A stretch of DNA of 33,883 nucleotides from Candidatus Nealsonbacteria bacterium RBG_13_42_11 (GTDB lineage Bacteria; Patescibacteriota; Minisyncoccia; Minisyncoccales; RBG-13-42-11): positions 10,994 through 44,876 of the forward strand of contig MHLY01000003.1 in NCBI GenBank assembly GCA_001821455.1. The letters run 5' to 3'. Position numbers and translations under genes: made by a program. The notes beneath the pieces are model-generated. The model did not search any database, had not been told where the DNA came from, and saw nothing but the letters and a program-made list of their open reading frames with translations. Below, piece by piece: positions 7,452 to 14,565 of this stretch; position 1 is the stretch's first letter; each line of letters starts with the position of its first letter.

Positions 7452-7523
7452 GCCCCCGTGGCGTAATGGATAGCGTAATGGCCTTCGAAGCCTTGGGTGG
7501 GGGTTCGAGTCCCTCCGGGGGCA
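7452..7523 (+). tRNA. tRNA-Arg (anticodon TCG)
   Basis: Acceptor GCCCCCG/CGGGGGC with discriminator A, D stem GCGT/GCGT (two G-U pairs), anticodon loop CTTCGAA (anticodon TCG, reading CGA), T stem GGGGG/CCCTC with loop TTCGAGT. The anticodon stem ATGGC/GCCTT has one T-T mismatch. No encoded CCA. The pilin gene starts 5 nt after it. Confidence 0.9.
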
Positions 7524-7528
7524 CAAAT

Positions 7529-8011
7529 ATGAAAAACAAAAAATCAAAAAACAAAAATCAAAAAATATTTTTAATGGTTTTGGTGGTCGGATTTTTTTTA
7601 CTTTCGGCTAATCAGATTTTAGCTGCTTGCCCAACCGGCATTGTTCCTTGTGGCGGCTCAGATTGCCTTTGTACTTTTTGTGATTTTTTCAAGCTTATTC
7701 ATAATATTATAAATTTCCTTCTGGTACCCTGCTCGCTTAATAGTGGTTTTGCCATTATTCCAACCATTGCCGTTTTATTGTTGGTTTTCGGCGGTCTTTA
7801 TTTGCTCATTTCCGGAGCTAGCCCGGAAATGTTCAGTAAGGCTAAGGCGATTATTACTGCCGCTATTATCGGTTTAGTAATTGTGTTTATTGCCTGGATA
7901 TTTTTAAATACATTTCTTGATTATATTGGAGTGGTGGAATGGACTGGCCTTACTGACAATCCAGATACTCCGGACGTAGTAGAAGGGTGGTGGCAAGTTC
8001 AATGTCGTTAA
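7529..8011 (+). CDS. VirB2/TrbC-like pilin protein of the patescibacterial type
   Basis: A 160-residue membrane protein. A basic start and hydrophobic stretch (about 12-32) end in LAAC, a likely signal peptide. A cysteine-containing segment follows (GIVPCG, CLCTFC), then an amphipathic helix, and two strong membrane helices (about 73-97 and 106-131) separated by a short loop with Pro, Lys and Ala-Lys. The C-terminus ends WWQVQC. This two-helix layout with a small polar loop matches VirB2-like subunits of type IV secretion systems; the same GIVPCG motif and two-helix end are found in the protein at 14566-15597. The frame is open upstream through the tRNA, but the ATG at 7529 gives the natural signal peptide. 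It sits alone between tRNA-Arg and tRNA-Lys. Confidence 0.7.
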   Translation: MKNKKSKNKNQKIFLMVLVVGFFLLSANQILAACPTGIVPCGGSDCLCTFCDFFKLIHNIINFLLVPCSLNSGFAIIPTIAVLLLVFGGLYLLISGASPEMFSKAKAIITAAIIGLVIVFIAWIFLNTFLDYIGVVEWTGLTDNPDTPDVVEGWWQVQCR

Positions 8012-8054
8012 GCCGTTGTAATCCAATTGGTAGTGGCCGCCTCGCACCAATTAC

Positions 8055-8127
8055 GCCCTGCTAGCTCAATTGGTAGAGCAGAGGACTCTTAATCCTTTGG
8101 TTGCAGGTTCGAGTCCTGCGCGGGGCA
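8055..8127 (+). tRNA. tRNA-Lys (anticodon CTT)
   Basis: Acceptor GCCCTGC/GCGGGGC (one T-G pair), D arm GCTC...GAGC, anticodon stem GAGGA/TCCTT with loop CTCTTAA (anticodon CTT, reading AAG), T stem GCAGG/CCTGC with loop TTCGAGT, discriminator A. No encoded CCA. rpsO begins 10 nt downstream and is probably co-transcribed. Confidence 0.94.
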
Positions 8128-8137
8128 CTAAAATAAT

Positions 8138-8404
8138 ATGTTAACACAAGAAGAAAAAAACAAATTAATCAAAGAGCACAAAGTGCATGATTTGGATACC
8201 GGTTCGCCGGAAGTTCAGGTCGCTCTGCTGACGGAAGAAATCAAGCGGCTGCTTTTACATTTGAAAAAGCATGCCAAAGATTTCCATTCGAAAAGAGGAC
8301 TTTTGAAAATAGTTTCAAAAAGAAGGACTCTTTTGAATTATCTGAAAAAGGAGGATGTAAAAAGGCACAATGCCATTTTAAAGAAAATCGGATTAAATAA
8401 GTAA
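8138..8404 (+). CDS. rpsO: 30S ribosomal protein S15
   Basis: 88 residues, the normal S15 length. It shows the helix-1 start MLTQEEKNKLI, the conserved DTGSPEVQVALLTEEI (20-35), the H/K-rich HLKKHAKDFHSKRGL block (41-55) and the LLNYLKK end. S15 binds the central domain of 16S rRNA early in 30S assembly. In many bacteria rpsO is followed directly by pnp; here a NYN nuclease gene lies between them. The gap to that gene is 8 nt. The start is the first ATG after tRNA-Lys, with no evident Shine-Dalgarno sequence. Confidence 0.97.
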   Translation: MLTQEEKNKLIKEHKVHDLDTGSPEVQVALLTEEIKRLLLHLKKHAKDFHSKRGLLKIVSKRRTLLNYLKKEDVKRHNAILKKIGLNK

Positions 8405-8412
8405 TTTATATT

Positions 8413-8925
8413 ATGCCAACCATAAAACATCAGGGACAGCGCGTCGCTGTTTTAATTGACGTCCAAAATCTGTACCACTCGGCGAAAAATCTCTACGGAG
8501 CCCGCGTCAATTTTCGGGAAGTTTTGAAACTCGCGGTTTCAGAAAGAAATCTCATCCGGGCTTTCGCTTACGTTGTCAGGACGAAAACCGGGGAGGAAAA
8601 ACCGTTTTTTGAAGCCATAACGAAATTGGGCATTGAAACCCGAGTTCGAGACCTTCAGGAATTTTTCGGCGGGCTGAAAAAAGCTGATTGGGATGTCGGC
8701 ATCACGGTTGACGCCATAAGAATTTCAACCAGCGTTGATATTATTGTTTTGGCCTCGGGCGACGGCGATTTCCTCCAATTGATTGACTATTTAAAAAATC
8801 AGGGTAAAAGAGTGGAAGTGATTGCTTTCGGAAAATCGGCTTCGTCAAAGCTAAAAGAGTCGGCTGACGAATTTATTGATTTAGAGGGAAATCCGGCAAA
8901 ATATCTATTAAAGAAAGAAGGTTAA
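8413..8925 (+). CDS. NYN-domain (LabA/DUF88-type) putative ribonuclease
   Basis: 170 residues forming a single PIN-like NYN domain. The visible acidic constellation is VLIDVQNL (13-20, with D16 and N19), WDVGITVDAI (93-102, D94 and D100) and LASGDGDF (113-120, D117 and D119), the positions expected for metal-dependent RNA cleavage. There are no other domains and no membrane segment. It lies between rpsO and pnp with gaps of 8 and 3 nt, so it is very likely co-expressed with PNPase and may feed RNA ends to it; that link is an inference. NYN proteins include tRNA/rRNA and mRNA nucleases, and the target here is unknown. Confidence 0.85.
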   Translation: MPTIKHQGQRVAVLIDVQNLYHSAKNLYGARVNFREVLKLAVSERNLIRAFAYVVRTKTGEEKPFFEAITKLGIETRVRDLQEFFGGLKKADWDVGITVDAIRISTSVDIIVLASGDGDFLQLIDYLKNQGKRVEVIAFGKSASSKLKESADEFIDLEGNPAKYLLKKEG

Positions 8926-8928
8926 TAT

Positions 8929-11034
8929 ATGAAAAGTGAAAAATTTAAATTGGAATTAGGCGGCCGGGAACTGAAAGTAGAAGTCAGGGACTTGGCCGAG
9001 CAAGCGGCCGGCAGTGTCTTTGTCCAGTACGGAGACACTTTAGTTTTAGCTACCGCCGTCATGTCGGAATTTGAAAAAGAAGGAATAGATTTTTTTCCTT
9101 TAACCGTGGAATACGAAGAAAGATATTATGCCGCCGGAAAAATTCTGGGCTCAAGGTATATGAGAAGGGAAGGCCGGCCCTCTGACGAGGCGATTTTAAC
9201 CGCCAGATTTATTGACAGAGCGATCAGGCCAAGATTCCCCAAGTCCCTAAAAAGGGAGGTTCAAATTGTTGTTACTTGCCTTTCCTGGGACGGAGAAAAC
9301 GACCCTGATGAAATAGGCTTGATTGCCGCCTCTCTGGCCCTTTCCATTTCCAATATCCCCTGGTCAGGCCCTCTGGCTGTTTTAAGAATAGGAAAAACAG
9401 ACAATAAATTAATTTTAAATCCGACCTATTCCGAAAGAGAAAAGAATGACCTGGATTTGGCCCTGGCTGGCTTGGAACAAAACAATAATCTCTTAATTAA
9501 TATGATTGAAGCCGAGGGAAATGAAGTTGAAGAAGACGTTGTTTTGGAGGCAGTGAAGTTTGCCAAGCCTAATTTGAAAAAATTAATTGATTTCCAAAAT
9601 GAGATTGCTAAAAAATTGGGAGAAGAAAAAGTTGAAATTGCGGAATCTAACAGCGACCTGGGGTTGGAAAAAGAAATTAAGGAGTTTTTAAAAGATAAAT
9701 TGGAAAAAGCCCTTTACCAGCCGCTGAAATCCGGCCGGATGCAGGGCTTAAATCAACTGAAGGACGAATTGCTTTATTCTGTTGAGCAGAACCATTCCGG
9801 AAAACAGGGAATTGCGAAAGAAATTTTTGAAAATGAAATTAATGAAATAATCCATGAAAATATATTAAAATCGGAAAAGAGACCCGATGACAGAAAACTG
9901 GACGAGTTAAGGCAAATAGAATGCGAAGTGGGATTATTGCCAAGAACCCATGGCTCCGGCCTTTTCGTCAGAGGCCAAACGAAATCTCTGTCTATTTTAA
10001 CTTTGGGAGCGCCCGGAGACGTCAAATTGCTGGAAGGCATGGAAGCTAGGGGGAAAAAACGTTTTATGCACCATTATAATTTCCCGCCCTATTCCACGGG
10101 CGAAGTGAAACCGTTAAGAGGACCGGGCCGAAGAGAAATCGGCCACGGCATGCTGGCCGAGAGAGCTCTTTTGCCCCTTATCCCCGGTTTTGATGATTTT
10201 CCTTATACTATCAGAATAGTCACTGAAATTCTTTCTTCTAACGGCTCAACTTCCATGGCTTCGGTTTCCAGTTCTTCTTTGGCTTTAATGGATGCGGGCG
10301 TGCCTTTAAAAAGATTGGCTACCGGCATTGCTTTGGGATTAATGCAGGACAATGAAGGGAATTACAAAATCTTAACCGATATCCAGGGTCCCGAAGACCA
10401 CCATGGAGACATGGATTTAAAAGTGGCCGGCACCAAAAAGGGGATAACGGCCATCCAAATGGATGTCAAAATTGACGGGATTACAGACGAGATTTTAAAG
10501 AAAACTTTGGAGCAGGGGAAAAGGGCCCGGCTTCAAATCTTGGAGAAAATGGAAAAAGTAATTGCTGAGCCGAGAAAACAGCTTTCTCCTTTTGCCCCCC
10601 GAATTATTATTTTACAAATCAATCCCGAGAAAATCAGGGAGGTAATCGGACCGGGCGGAAAAGTTATCAATGCCATCATCGCCGAGTGCGGGGTTTCAAT
10701 TGATATTGAAGATACCGGCAAAATTTTTGTCACGGCTGAAAAAGAAGAGGCGGCCGATAAGGCAACTTCCTGGATAAAAAATATTACCCGAGAAGTCATG
10801 GTGGGAGAAACTTTTCAGGGAAAAGTAACCCGAATTCTGAACTTCGGCGCTTTTGTAGAAATTCTGCCGGGCCAGGAAGGTTTGGTCCATATTTCCCAAC
10901 TGGCTCCCTATCGGGTGGCAAAAGTGGAAGACATTGTTAAGGTTGGCGACGTAATACCGGTAAAAGTGATTTCCATTGACGAACAGGGAAGAATAAATCT
11001 TTCTCTAAAAGAAGCTAAAGATGAAAAAAAATAA
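8929..11034 (+). CDS. pnp: Polyribonucleotide nucleotidyltransferase (PNPase)
   Basis: 701 residues, the normal PNPase length and domain order: RNase PH domain 1 (about 10-145), an all-helical middle, RNase PH domain 2 (about 320-540) with FVRGQTK (347-352), the phosphate-binding SNGSTS (437-442) and GDMDLK (493-498), a KH domain with GPGGKVI (574-580) and an S1 domain (about 626-697). PNPase degrades RNA 3' to 5' by phosphorolysis and can add tails. After the serine cluster it reads SVSSSSLALMDAGVP where many homologues have SVCGS; this is not a catalytic position. A purine-rich AAGAAGG lies about 7 nt before the ATG. The stop codon directly abuts the next start codon at 11035. Confidence 0.97.
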   Translation: MKSEKFKLELGGRELKVEVRDLAEQAAGSVFVQYGDTLVLATAVMSEFEKEGIDFFPLTVEYEERYYAAGKILGSRYMRREGRPSDEAILTARFIDRAIRPRFPKSLKREVQIVVTCLSWDGENDPDEIGLIAASLALSISNIPWSGPLAVLRIGKTDNKLILNPTYSEREKNDLDLALAGLEQNNNLLINMIEAEGNEVEEDVVLEAVKFAKPNLKKLIDFQNEIAKKLGEEKVEIAESNSDLGLEKEIKEFLKDKLEKALYQPLKSGRMQGLNQLKDELLYSVEQNHSGKQGIAKEIFENEINEIIHENILKSEKRPDDRKLDELRQIECEVGLLPRTHGSGLFVRGQTKSLSILTLGAPGDVKLLEGMEARGKKRFMHHYNFPPYSTGEVKPLRGPGRREIGHGMLAERALLPLIPGFDDFPYTIRIVTEILSSNGSTSMASVSSSSLALMDAGVPLKRLATGIALGLMQDNEGNYKILTDIQGPEDHHGDMDLKVAGTKKGITAIQMDVKIDGITDEILKKTLEQGKRARLQILEKMEKVIAEPRKQLSPFAPRIIILQINPEKIREVIGPGGKVINAIIAECGVSIDIEDTGKIFVTAEKEEAADKATSWIKNITREVMVGETFQGKVTRILNFGAFVEILPGQEGLVHISQLAPYRVAKVEDIVKVGDVIPVKVISIDEQGRINLSLKEAKDEKK

Positions 11035-12078
11035 ATGGACGAAGATTTTACCCAAAAAGAAGAGGAAGAAATAAATCCAATCGAAGAAAAGCCGGTTACC
11101 CCCGAAACCGAAGAAAAAGAAATTGCTGAAAAAAAGGAATTTTTGAAAAGAGAGGAAATTGTTACCTTAAGAAAGGATGCGGCGAAATTAAGAGAATTAG
11201 AGGCCCAGGAAGAAAGAGAAAAGATCGCCTCATTAAAGCCGGCTGAGGAAATAAGGGAAAGGCTGGGAAAAGAAGAACTGAAAAGCGAGAAAGAAATACC
11301 CGTAACCTTAATTCCCAAAATTCTTCCCAAAAAACCTTCTTCTTTCCAGAAAATTTTAGTCAGAGCAGGAATGGTATTAACCGTCCTTTTGATAATTGGA
11401 GGGTTTTTTTATTGGTTTTTTGTAATGAGAAAAGTTGAGGAACCCAAAGAAGAAATTGTTCCTCCTGATGAAGAAACGACAACCACTACTGCAACTACAA
11501 CTCCTGAAATTCCCGAAATTATTATTCCTCTTTCTTTAATTACTGCTGACGCCACGGAAACAATAGAAATTACGTCTTTGGCGGAAGCCACTACTTCTTT
11601 GGCTAATGTCTTGGCTAAAAACCTCGGAGAAAATACCCTTACCCGTATTTTAATCAAAAATACGGAACAAAATACGGTTTTAGGCCTGAAAGAATTTTTT
11701 GAGGCATTTGAAGTGGCTGCTCCCGAAGGTTTTCTGGATAAATTAAATAATGATTTCACTCTCTTTCTGTATTCCAATAAAAATCTAAATCGTTTGGGTT
11801 TTGTGGCTGAAATTAAAGAGTTAGAAGGCTTTGCCACCTCAACAAGGGACTGGGAAACAACCATGGAAAAAGATACGGAAAAACTTTTTGCCGTTTTGGG
11901 AAAAACTAATCCGGCAGCGTATCCCTATTTTAAAACCGCGAGTTATAAGGGCAAAACTTTCCGCTACGTTTCTTTTCCGCCAACTAACTTTGGCATCTGC
12001 TGGTCGACTATCAACAATTACTTTCTCCTGACTTCTTCGGGGGAAAGCATGATTAAACTAATTGAAAAAATGCCATGA
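11035..12078 (+). CDS. Single-pass membrane protein of unknown function
   Basis: I do not recognise a family. The 347-residue protein has a long, acidic, Glu/Lys-rich cytoplasmic N-terminus (1-105, probably helical), one membrane helix (about 112-131, ending FYWFFVM), a Thr-rich linker (148-156) and an extracytoplasmic domain (about 165-347) with mixed helix and strand character and a single cysteine near the end (FGICWS). The orientation, N-in by the basic MRK end and acidic tail, is inferred. It begins at the nucleotide after the pnp stop codon and ends in an ATGA overlap with the dksA-like gene, so translation is probably coupled. Related proteins with this layout are common in Parcubacteria, but I can assign no role. 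Confidence 0.75.
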   Translation: MDEDFTQKEEEEINPIEEKPVTPETEEKEIAEKKEFLKREEIVTLRKDAAKLRELEAQEEREKIASLKPAEEIRERLGKEELKSEKEIPVTLIPKILPKKPSSFQKILVRAGMVLTVLLIIGGFFYWFFVMRKVEEPKEEIVPPDEETTTTTATTTPEIPEIIIPLSLITADATETIEITSLAEATTSLANVLAKNLGENTLTRILIKNTEQNTVLGLKEFFEAFEVAAPEGFLDKLNNDFTLFLYSNKNLNRLGFVAEIKELEGFATSTRDWETTMEKDTEKLFAVLGKTNPAAYPYFKTASYKGKTFRYVSFPPTNFGICWSTINNYFLLTSSGESMIKLIEKMP

Positions 12079-12449
12079 ATAAAAAATTGATTGAGGAGTT
12101 AAGGGAAAAACTGGAAAAAGAAAAACAGATTACGGAAAGGGCTTTGGAAAAATTTGCCAAGAAAGATGATAAGGTAAAAGGCGACTGGGATACCATTTTC
12201 CCGAAATTTAACGGCGGGGAAACAGGATCAGCTGCTTTGGAAAAAGCGGCTGATGAAGTGGAGGAATACAGCACTCTTTTGCCGATAGAACACGGCTTGG
12301 AAACAAAACTGCAAAACATTAATTTGGCTTTGGAAAAAGTTCAAAAAGAAAAATACGGCGTTTGTGAAAAATGCGGCAAAGAAATAGAAATTGAAAAATT
12401 AAAAATTTCTCCCGAAACCAGATTGTGCCTGAAGTGCCAAGACAAGTAG
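12075..12449 (+). CDS. DksA/TraR-family C4 zinc-finger protein
   Basis: 124 residues: an N-terminal coiled-coil part (about 1-90) and a C-terminal zinc finger with C97, C100, C118 and C121 (CEKC...CLKC), the DksA/TraR arrangement. DksA binds the secondary channel of RNA polymerase and modulates initiation together with ppGpp. The coiled-coil tip here is KAADEVEEYS, acidic but not the classic DxxDxA, so ppGpp synergy cannot be assumed. It is the last gene of the rpsO-NYN-pnp run and is followed by a bidirectional terminator. Confidence 0.85.
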   Translation: MNKKLIEELREKLEKEKQITERALEKFAKKDDKVKGDWDTIFPKFNGGETGSAALEKAADEVEEYSTLLPIEHGLETKLQNINLALEKVQKEKYGVCEKCGKEIEIEKLKISPETRLCLKCQDK

Positions 12450-12475
12450 CTTAATATTTAAATAAATAATGTAAA

Positions 12476-12503
12476 TAAAAATAGCCGTCTAAAACGGCTT
12501 TTT
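12476..12503. terminator. Bidirectional intrinsic terminator
   Basis: Hairpin AGCCGT (12483-12488), loop CTAAA, ACGGCT (12494-12499), followed by a T run to 12503 and preceded by AAAAATA. It can end both the dksA-like gene (plus) and the M23 peptidase gene (minus), which converge on it. Confidence 0.8.
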
Positions 12504-12525
12504 AAAGTTAGGCTGTCTAATATTT

Positions 12526-13623
12526 TTACCTGGCAAAGGGATTTCTGGCGCCCGAAACTCCGAAGTGTACGTGGCAGCCGGTGGATAATCCCGCTCCCGG
12601 GGTTCCCGGTTGTCCGCCCATTAAAGCAATTGCCTGGCCCTGGGAAACCTGGTCTCCGGGATTTACCAAGCTTACGGCAATATGGCCGTAACTGGTTACT
12701 ACGCCATTGGGATGCAAAATACTTAAGGAATTTCCCGCACCGCCAAATGCCCAACGAGAAGTAGAATTGGTTAATTGAACTTTAAGAACTTGCCCGGCGG
12801 CAGCGGCATAAATCGGTTCGCCGCACTGGCCGTGGCTGAAATCAATGGCGTTATACCAGTGAAGCCCCTGGGTGATTCTGCAGGGAGCGGCAATGGGACA
12901 GATAAAATAGCTTGAGGCTAAAGGAACCCAAAGGGGAGCGTACTGCGTCGTGGGAACCGATATGACTCCGTTGGGAACAATTATAATATCTCCTATATAG
13001 ATGTCTCCTTCGCCGGAAAGACTATTAAAGGCAATTATTTCCTCGCTCTTTCCTTTATATTTCTGGGCAACGGAAGAAACCGTATCGCCTGATTTAATAT
13101 GATGAATAACGCCTGAAACCGGCAGGATGATTAATTTCTGGCCGGTTTGAAGCAGAGAATTTTTGTTTAAATCGTTTGCCCAAAGGATAGTATTTAAAGA
13201 CACTTCAAACTTCTCTGCAATTGACCATAAATTATCACCTGGCTCAACCAGATACTCTGTAATTGCTTTTTTAACATCTTCAGCTTCGTAGCCCTCTACT
13301 AACGCGCCTAAAGCCTGGGGAGAGAAGGTTACTGGCGGAGTGGCGGATTTCAAGCTGCAATTTCCAACCGTCAGCAGTTCCGGAGACTCGGCTAGGAATT
13401 TATTGGCCTGACTAAGGGAAAAATCCTGTTTTTGAGGCGCTTTCAACGCTTTTGAGATGCTGGCTAACGAAAAATCGGCTTTCTCAGAGCCGGATTTTAA
13501 AATGGAATTGGGCAGCAAAAACACTAAAACTAGCAAAATTACTGAAACTAACCCAATAAAACAGCAGGGGTCTTTTAAGGACCCACTTTTTAAACGAAAA
13601 CGTCTTTTAAGGTAAGATAACAT
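12526..13623 (-). CDS. Membrane-anchored LysM-LysM-M23 peptidoglycan endopeptidase
   Basis: 365 residues from the ATG at 13621-13623. An N-terminal membrane anchor (about 21-39) is followed by two LysM peptidoglycan-binding modules (about 123-168 with EYLVEPGDNLWSIAEKF, and 173-217) and a C-terminal M23 metallopeptidase domain (about 250-358) with H255, D261, H314 and HVH (351-353) as probable zinc and catalytic residues. M23 enzymes cut peptide cross-links in peptidoglycan. The first histidine and aspartate are separated by five residues (HWYNAID) rather than the usual three, seen in other Patescibacteria-like members. A GTG 51 nt upstream is in frame, but a good promoter occupies that stretch, so I reject it. 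Likely role: wall remodelling, or piercing at contact sites. Confidence 0.88.
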   Translation of the reverse strand: MLSYLKRRFRLKSGSLKDPCCFIGLVSVILLVLVFLLPNSILKSGSEKADFSLASISKALKAPQKQDFSLSQANKFLAESPELLTVGNCSLKSATPPVTFSPQALGALVEGYEAEDVKKAITEYLVEPGDNLWSIAEKFEVSLNTILWANDLNKNSLLQTGQKLIILPVSGVIHHIKSGDTVSSVAQKYKGKSEEIIAFNSLSGEGDIYIGDIIIVPNGVISVPTTQYAPLWVPLASSYFICPIAAPCRITQGLHWYNAIDFSHGQCGEPIYAAAAGQVLKVQLTNSTSRWAFGGAGNSLSILHPNGVVTSYGHIAVSLVNPGDQVSQGQAIALMGGQPGTPGAGLSTGCHVHFGVSGARNPFAR

Positions 13624-13633
13624 TACTTTTTCT

Positions 13634-13661
13634 AATTTACCTTTATCTGCTAATAAGTCAA
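13634..13661 (-). promoter_or_regulatory. Promoter of the LysM/M23 gene
   Basis: Minus strand: TTGACT (13656-13661), 16-nt spacer, TAAATT (13634-13639), 10 nt before the ATG at 13623. The mRNA leader would be about 4 nt. This decides the start of the gene against the upstream in-frame GTG. Confidence 0.55.
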
Positions 13662-13698
13662 GGGTTTTATTCACAGCCGGCTTATTTATTGGAAATCG

Positions 13699-13707
13699 TG
13701 TTAAAAT
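13699..13707 (+). promoter_or_regulatory. Extended -10 promoter of rsmA
   Basis: TGT-TAAAAT, with the -10 hexamer at 13702-13707 and only 6 nt before the ATG at 13714. Initiation would fall on the A of the start codon, a leaderless mRNA. No good -35 box is visible. Confidence 0.5.
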
Positions 13708-13713
13708 GTTTTA

Positions 13714-14544
13714 ATGGACCTCACTTCTCTAAAAACCGTAAAAGACCTGCTCCAAAAGTACCAAATTCGACCCCTTAAAGGCCTGGGTCAGAATTTTTTG
13801 GTTGATGAGGAGGTGTTAGACAAGATTATTGGGTCAGCCGAACTCAAAGAGAATGATACGGTTTTGGAAATAGGTTCAGGAATCGGCACCTTAACCCTGG
13901 AATTAGCTAAAAAAGTTAAAAAGGTAATTGCGGTTGAAAAAGACCTTAAAATGTGCGGAATCCTGCAGGATTTGCTGGAAAGTCAGAATGTTAGAAACGT
14001 AGAAATTATAAAAGGGGACATCCTAAAGATTAATACTAAATACTATATACCAAATACTAAATACAAAATCGTTGCCAATCTCCCTTATTACATCACCTCG
14101 CCGGTTATCAGGAAATTTCTGGAAATAGAAACACCGCCCCTAACCATGATTTTAATGGTTCAGAAAGAAGTCGGACGGAGAGTCTGCGCCAAGCCCCCTG
14201 ATATGAGTATTTTGGCGGTTTCGGTCCAGTTTTATGCCCAACCTGAAATCCTTTCTTTTGTTTCAAAAAAATCCTTCTGGCCCGAACCCGAGATTGACTC
14301 CGCCATCATTAAAATTACCCCCACCAATTCACGGAGAAATGTTCTCCGCGGACTGTTTTTTAAAATTGTGAAGGTGGGGTTCTTGCAACCGAGAAAACAA
14401 TTAATCAATAATTTATCCAACGGACTAAAAATTAACCGGGAGCAGGTCAAAAACTGGCTTTTAACAAATGGGGTTAATCCTACCCAAAGAGCTGAAACTT
14501 TAACTGTAGAAGATTGGCTAAATTTGGTTAATACATTAAAATAG
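13714..14544 (+). CDS. rsmA: 16S rRNA dimethyladenosine transferase RsmA/KsgA
   Basis: 276 residues. N-terminal KGLGQNFLVD (22-31), SAM-binding LEIGSGIGTLT (51-61), acidic EKD (75-77), GDILK (101-105), and the catalytic NLPYYITSPV (122-131), followed by the C-terminal helical domain with RKQLINNLS. The enzyme dimethylates two adjacent adenines near the 3' end of 16S rRNA as a late 30S maturation step. Residues 107-119 contain a duplicated heptad, NTKYYIP NTKYKI, encoded by a 21-nt-period DNA repeat just before the catalytic strand. The gene has its own extended -10 promoter and is followed 21 nt later by the pilin-like gene. Confidence 0.96.
   Translation: MDLTSLKTVKDLLQKYQIRPLKGLGQNFLVDEEVLDKIIGSAELKENDTVLEIGSGIGTLTLELAKKVKKVIAVEKDLKMCGILQDLLESQNVRNVEIIKGDILKINTKYYIPNTKYKIVANLPYYITSPVIRKFLEIETPPLTMILMVQKEVGRRVCAKPPDMSILAVSVQFYAQPEILSFVSKKSFWPEPEIDSAIIKITPTNSRRNVLRGLFFKIVKVGFLQPRKQLINNLSNGLKINREQVKNWLLTNGVNPTQRAETLTVEDWLNLVNTLK
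14032..14064 (+). repeat. 21-nt-period intragenic repeat inside rsmA
   Basis: The 12-mer AATACTAAATAC occurs at 14032-14043 and again at 14053-14064, exactly 21 nt apart, encoding two copies of N-T-K-Y in a heptad of the form N-T-K-Y-x-I-x-N. It resembles the repeat in cca (6975-7004) in period and residue pattern. Confidence 0.75.
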
Positions 14545-14565
14545 ATTAATAGTTAAAATTGCAGA

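Noticed and set aside
7448..7528. Upstream extension of the pilin frame
   Set aside because: It reads through tRNA-Arg and removes the normal signal-peptide start; ATG 7529 fits better.
13624..13674. GTG start giving a longer LysM/M23 protein
   Set aside because: The stretch contains a good -35/-10 pair for the ATG at 13623, and the extra residues would precede the membrane anchor without any family match.
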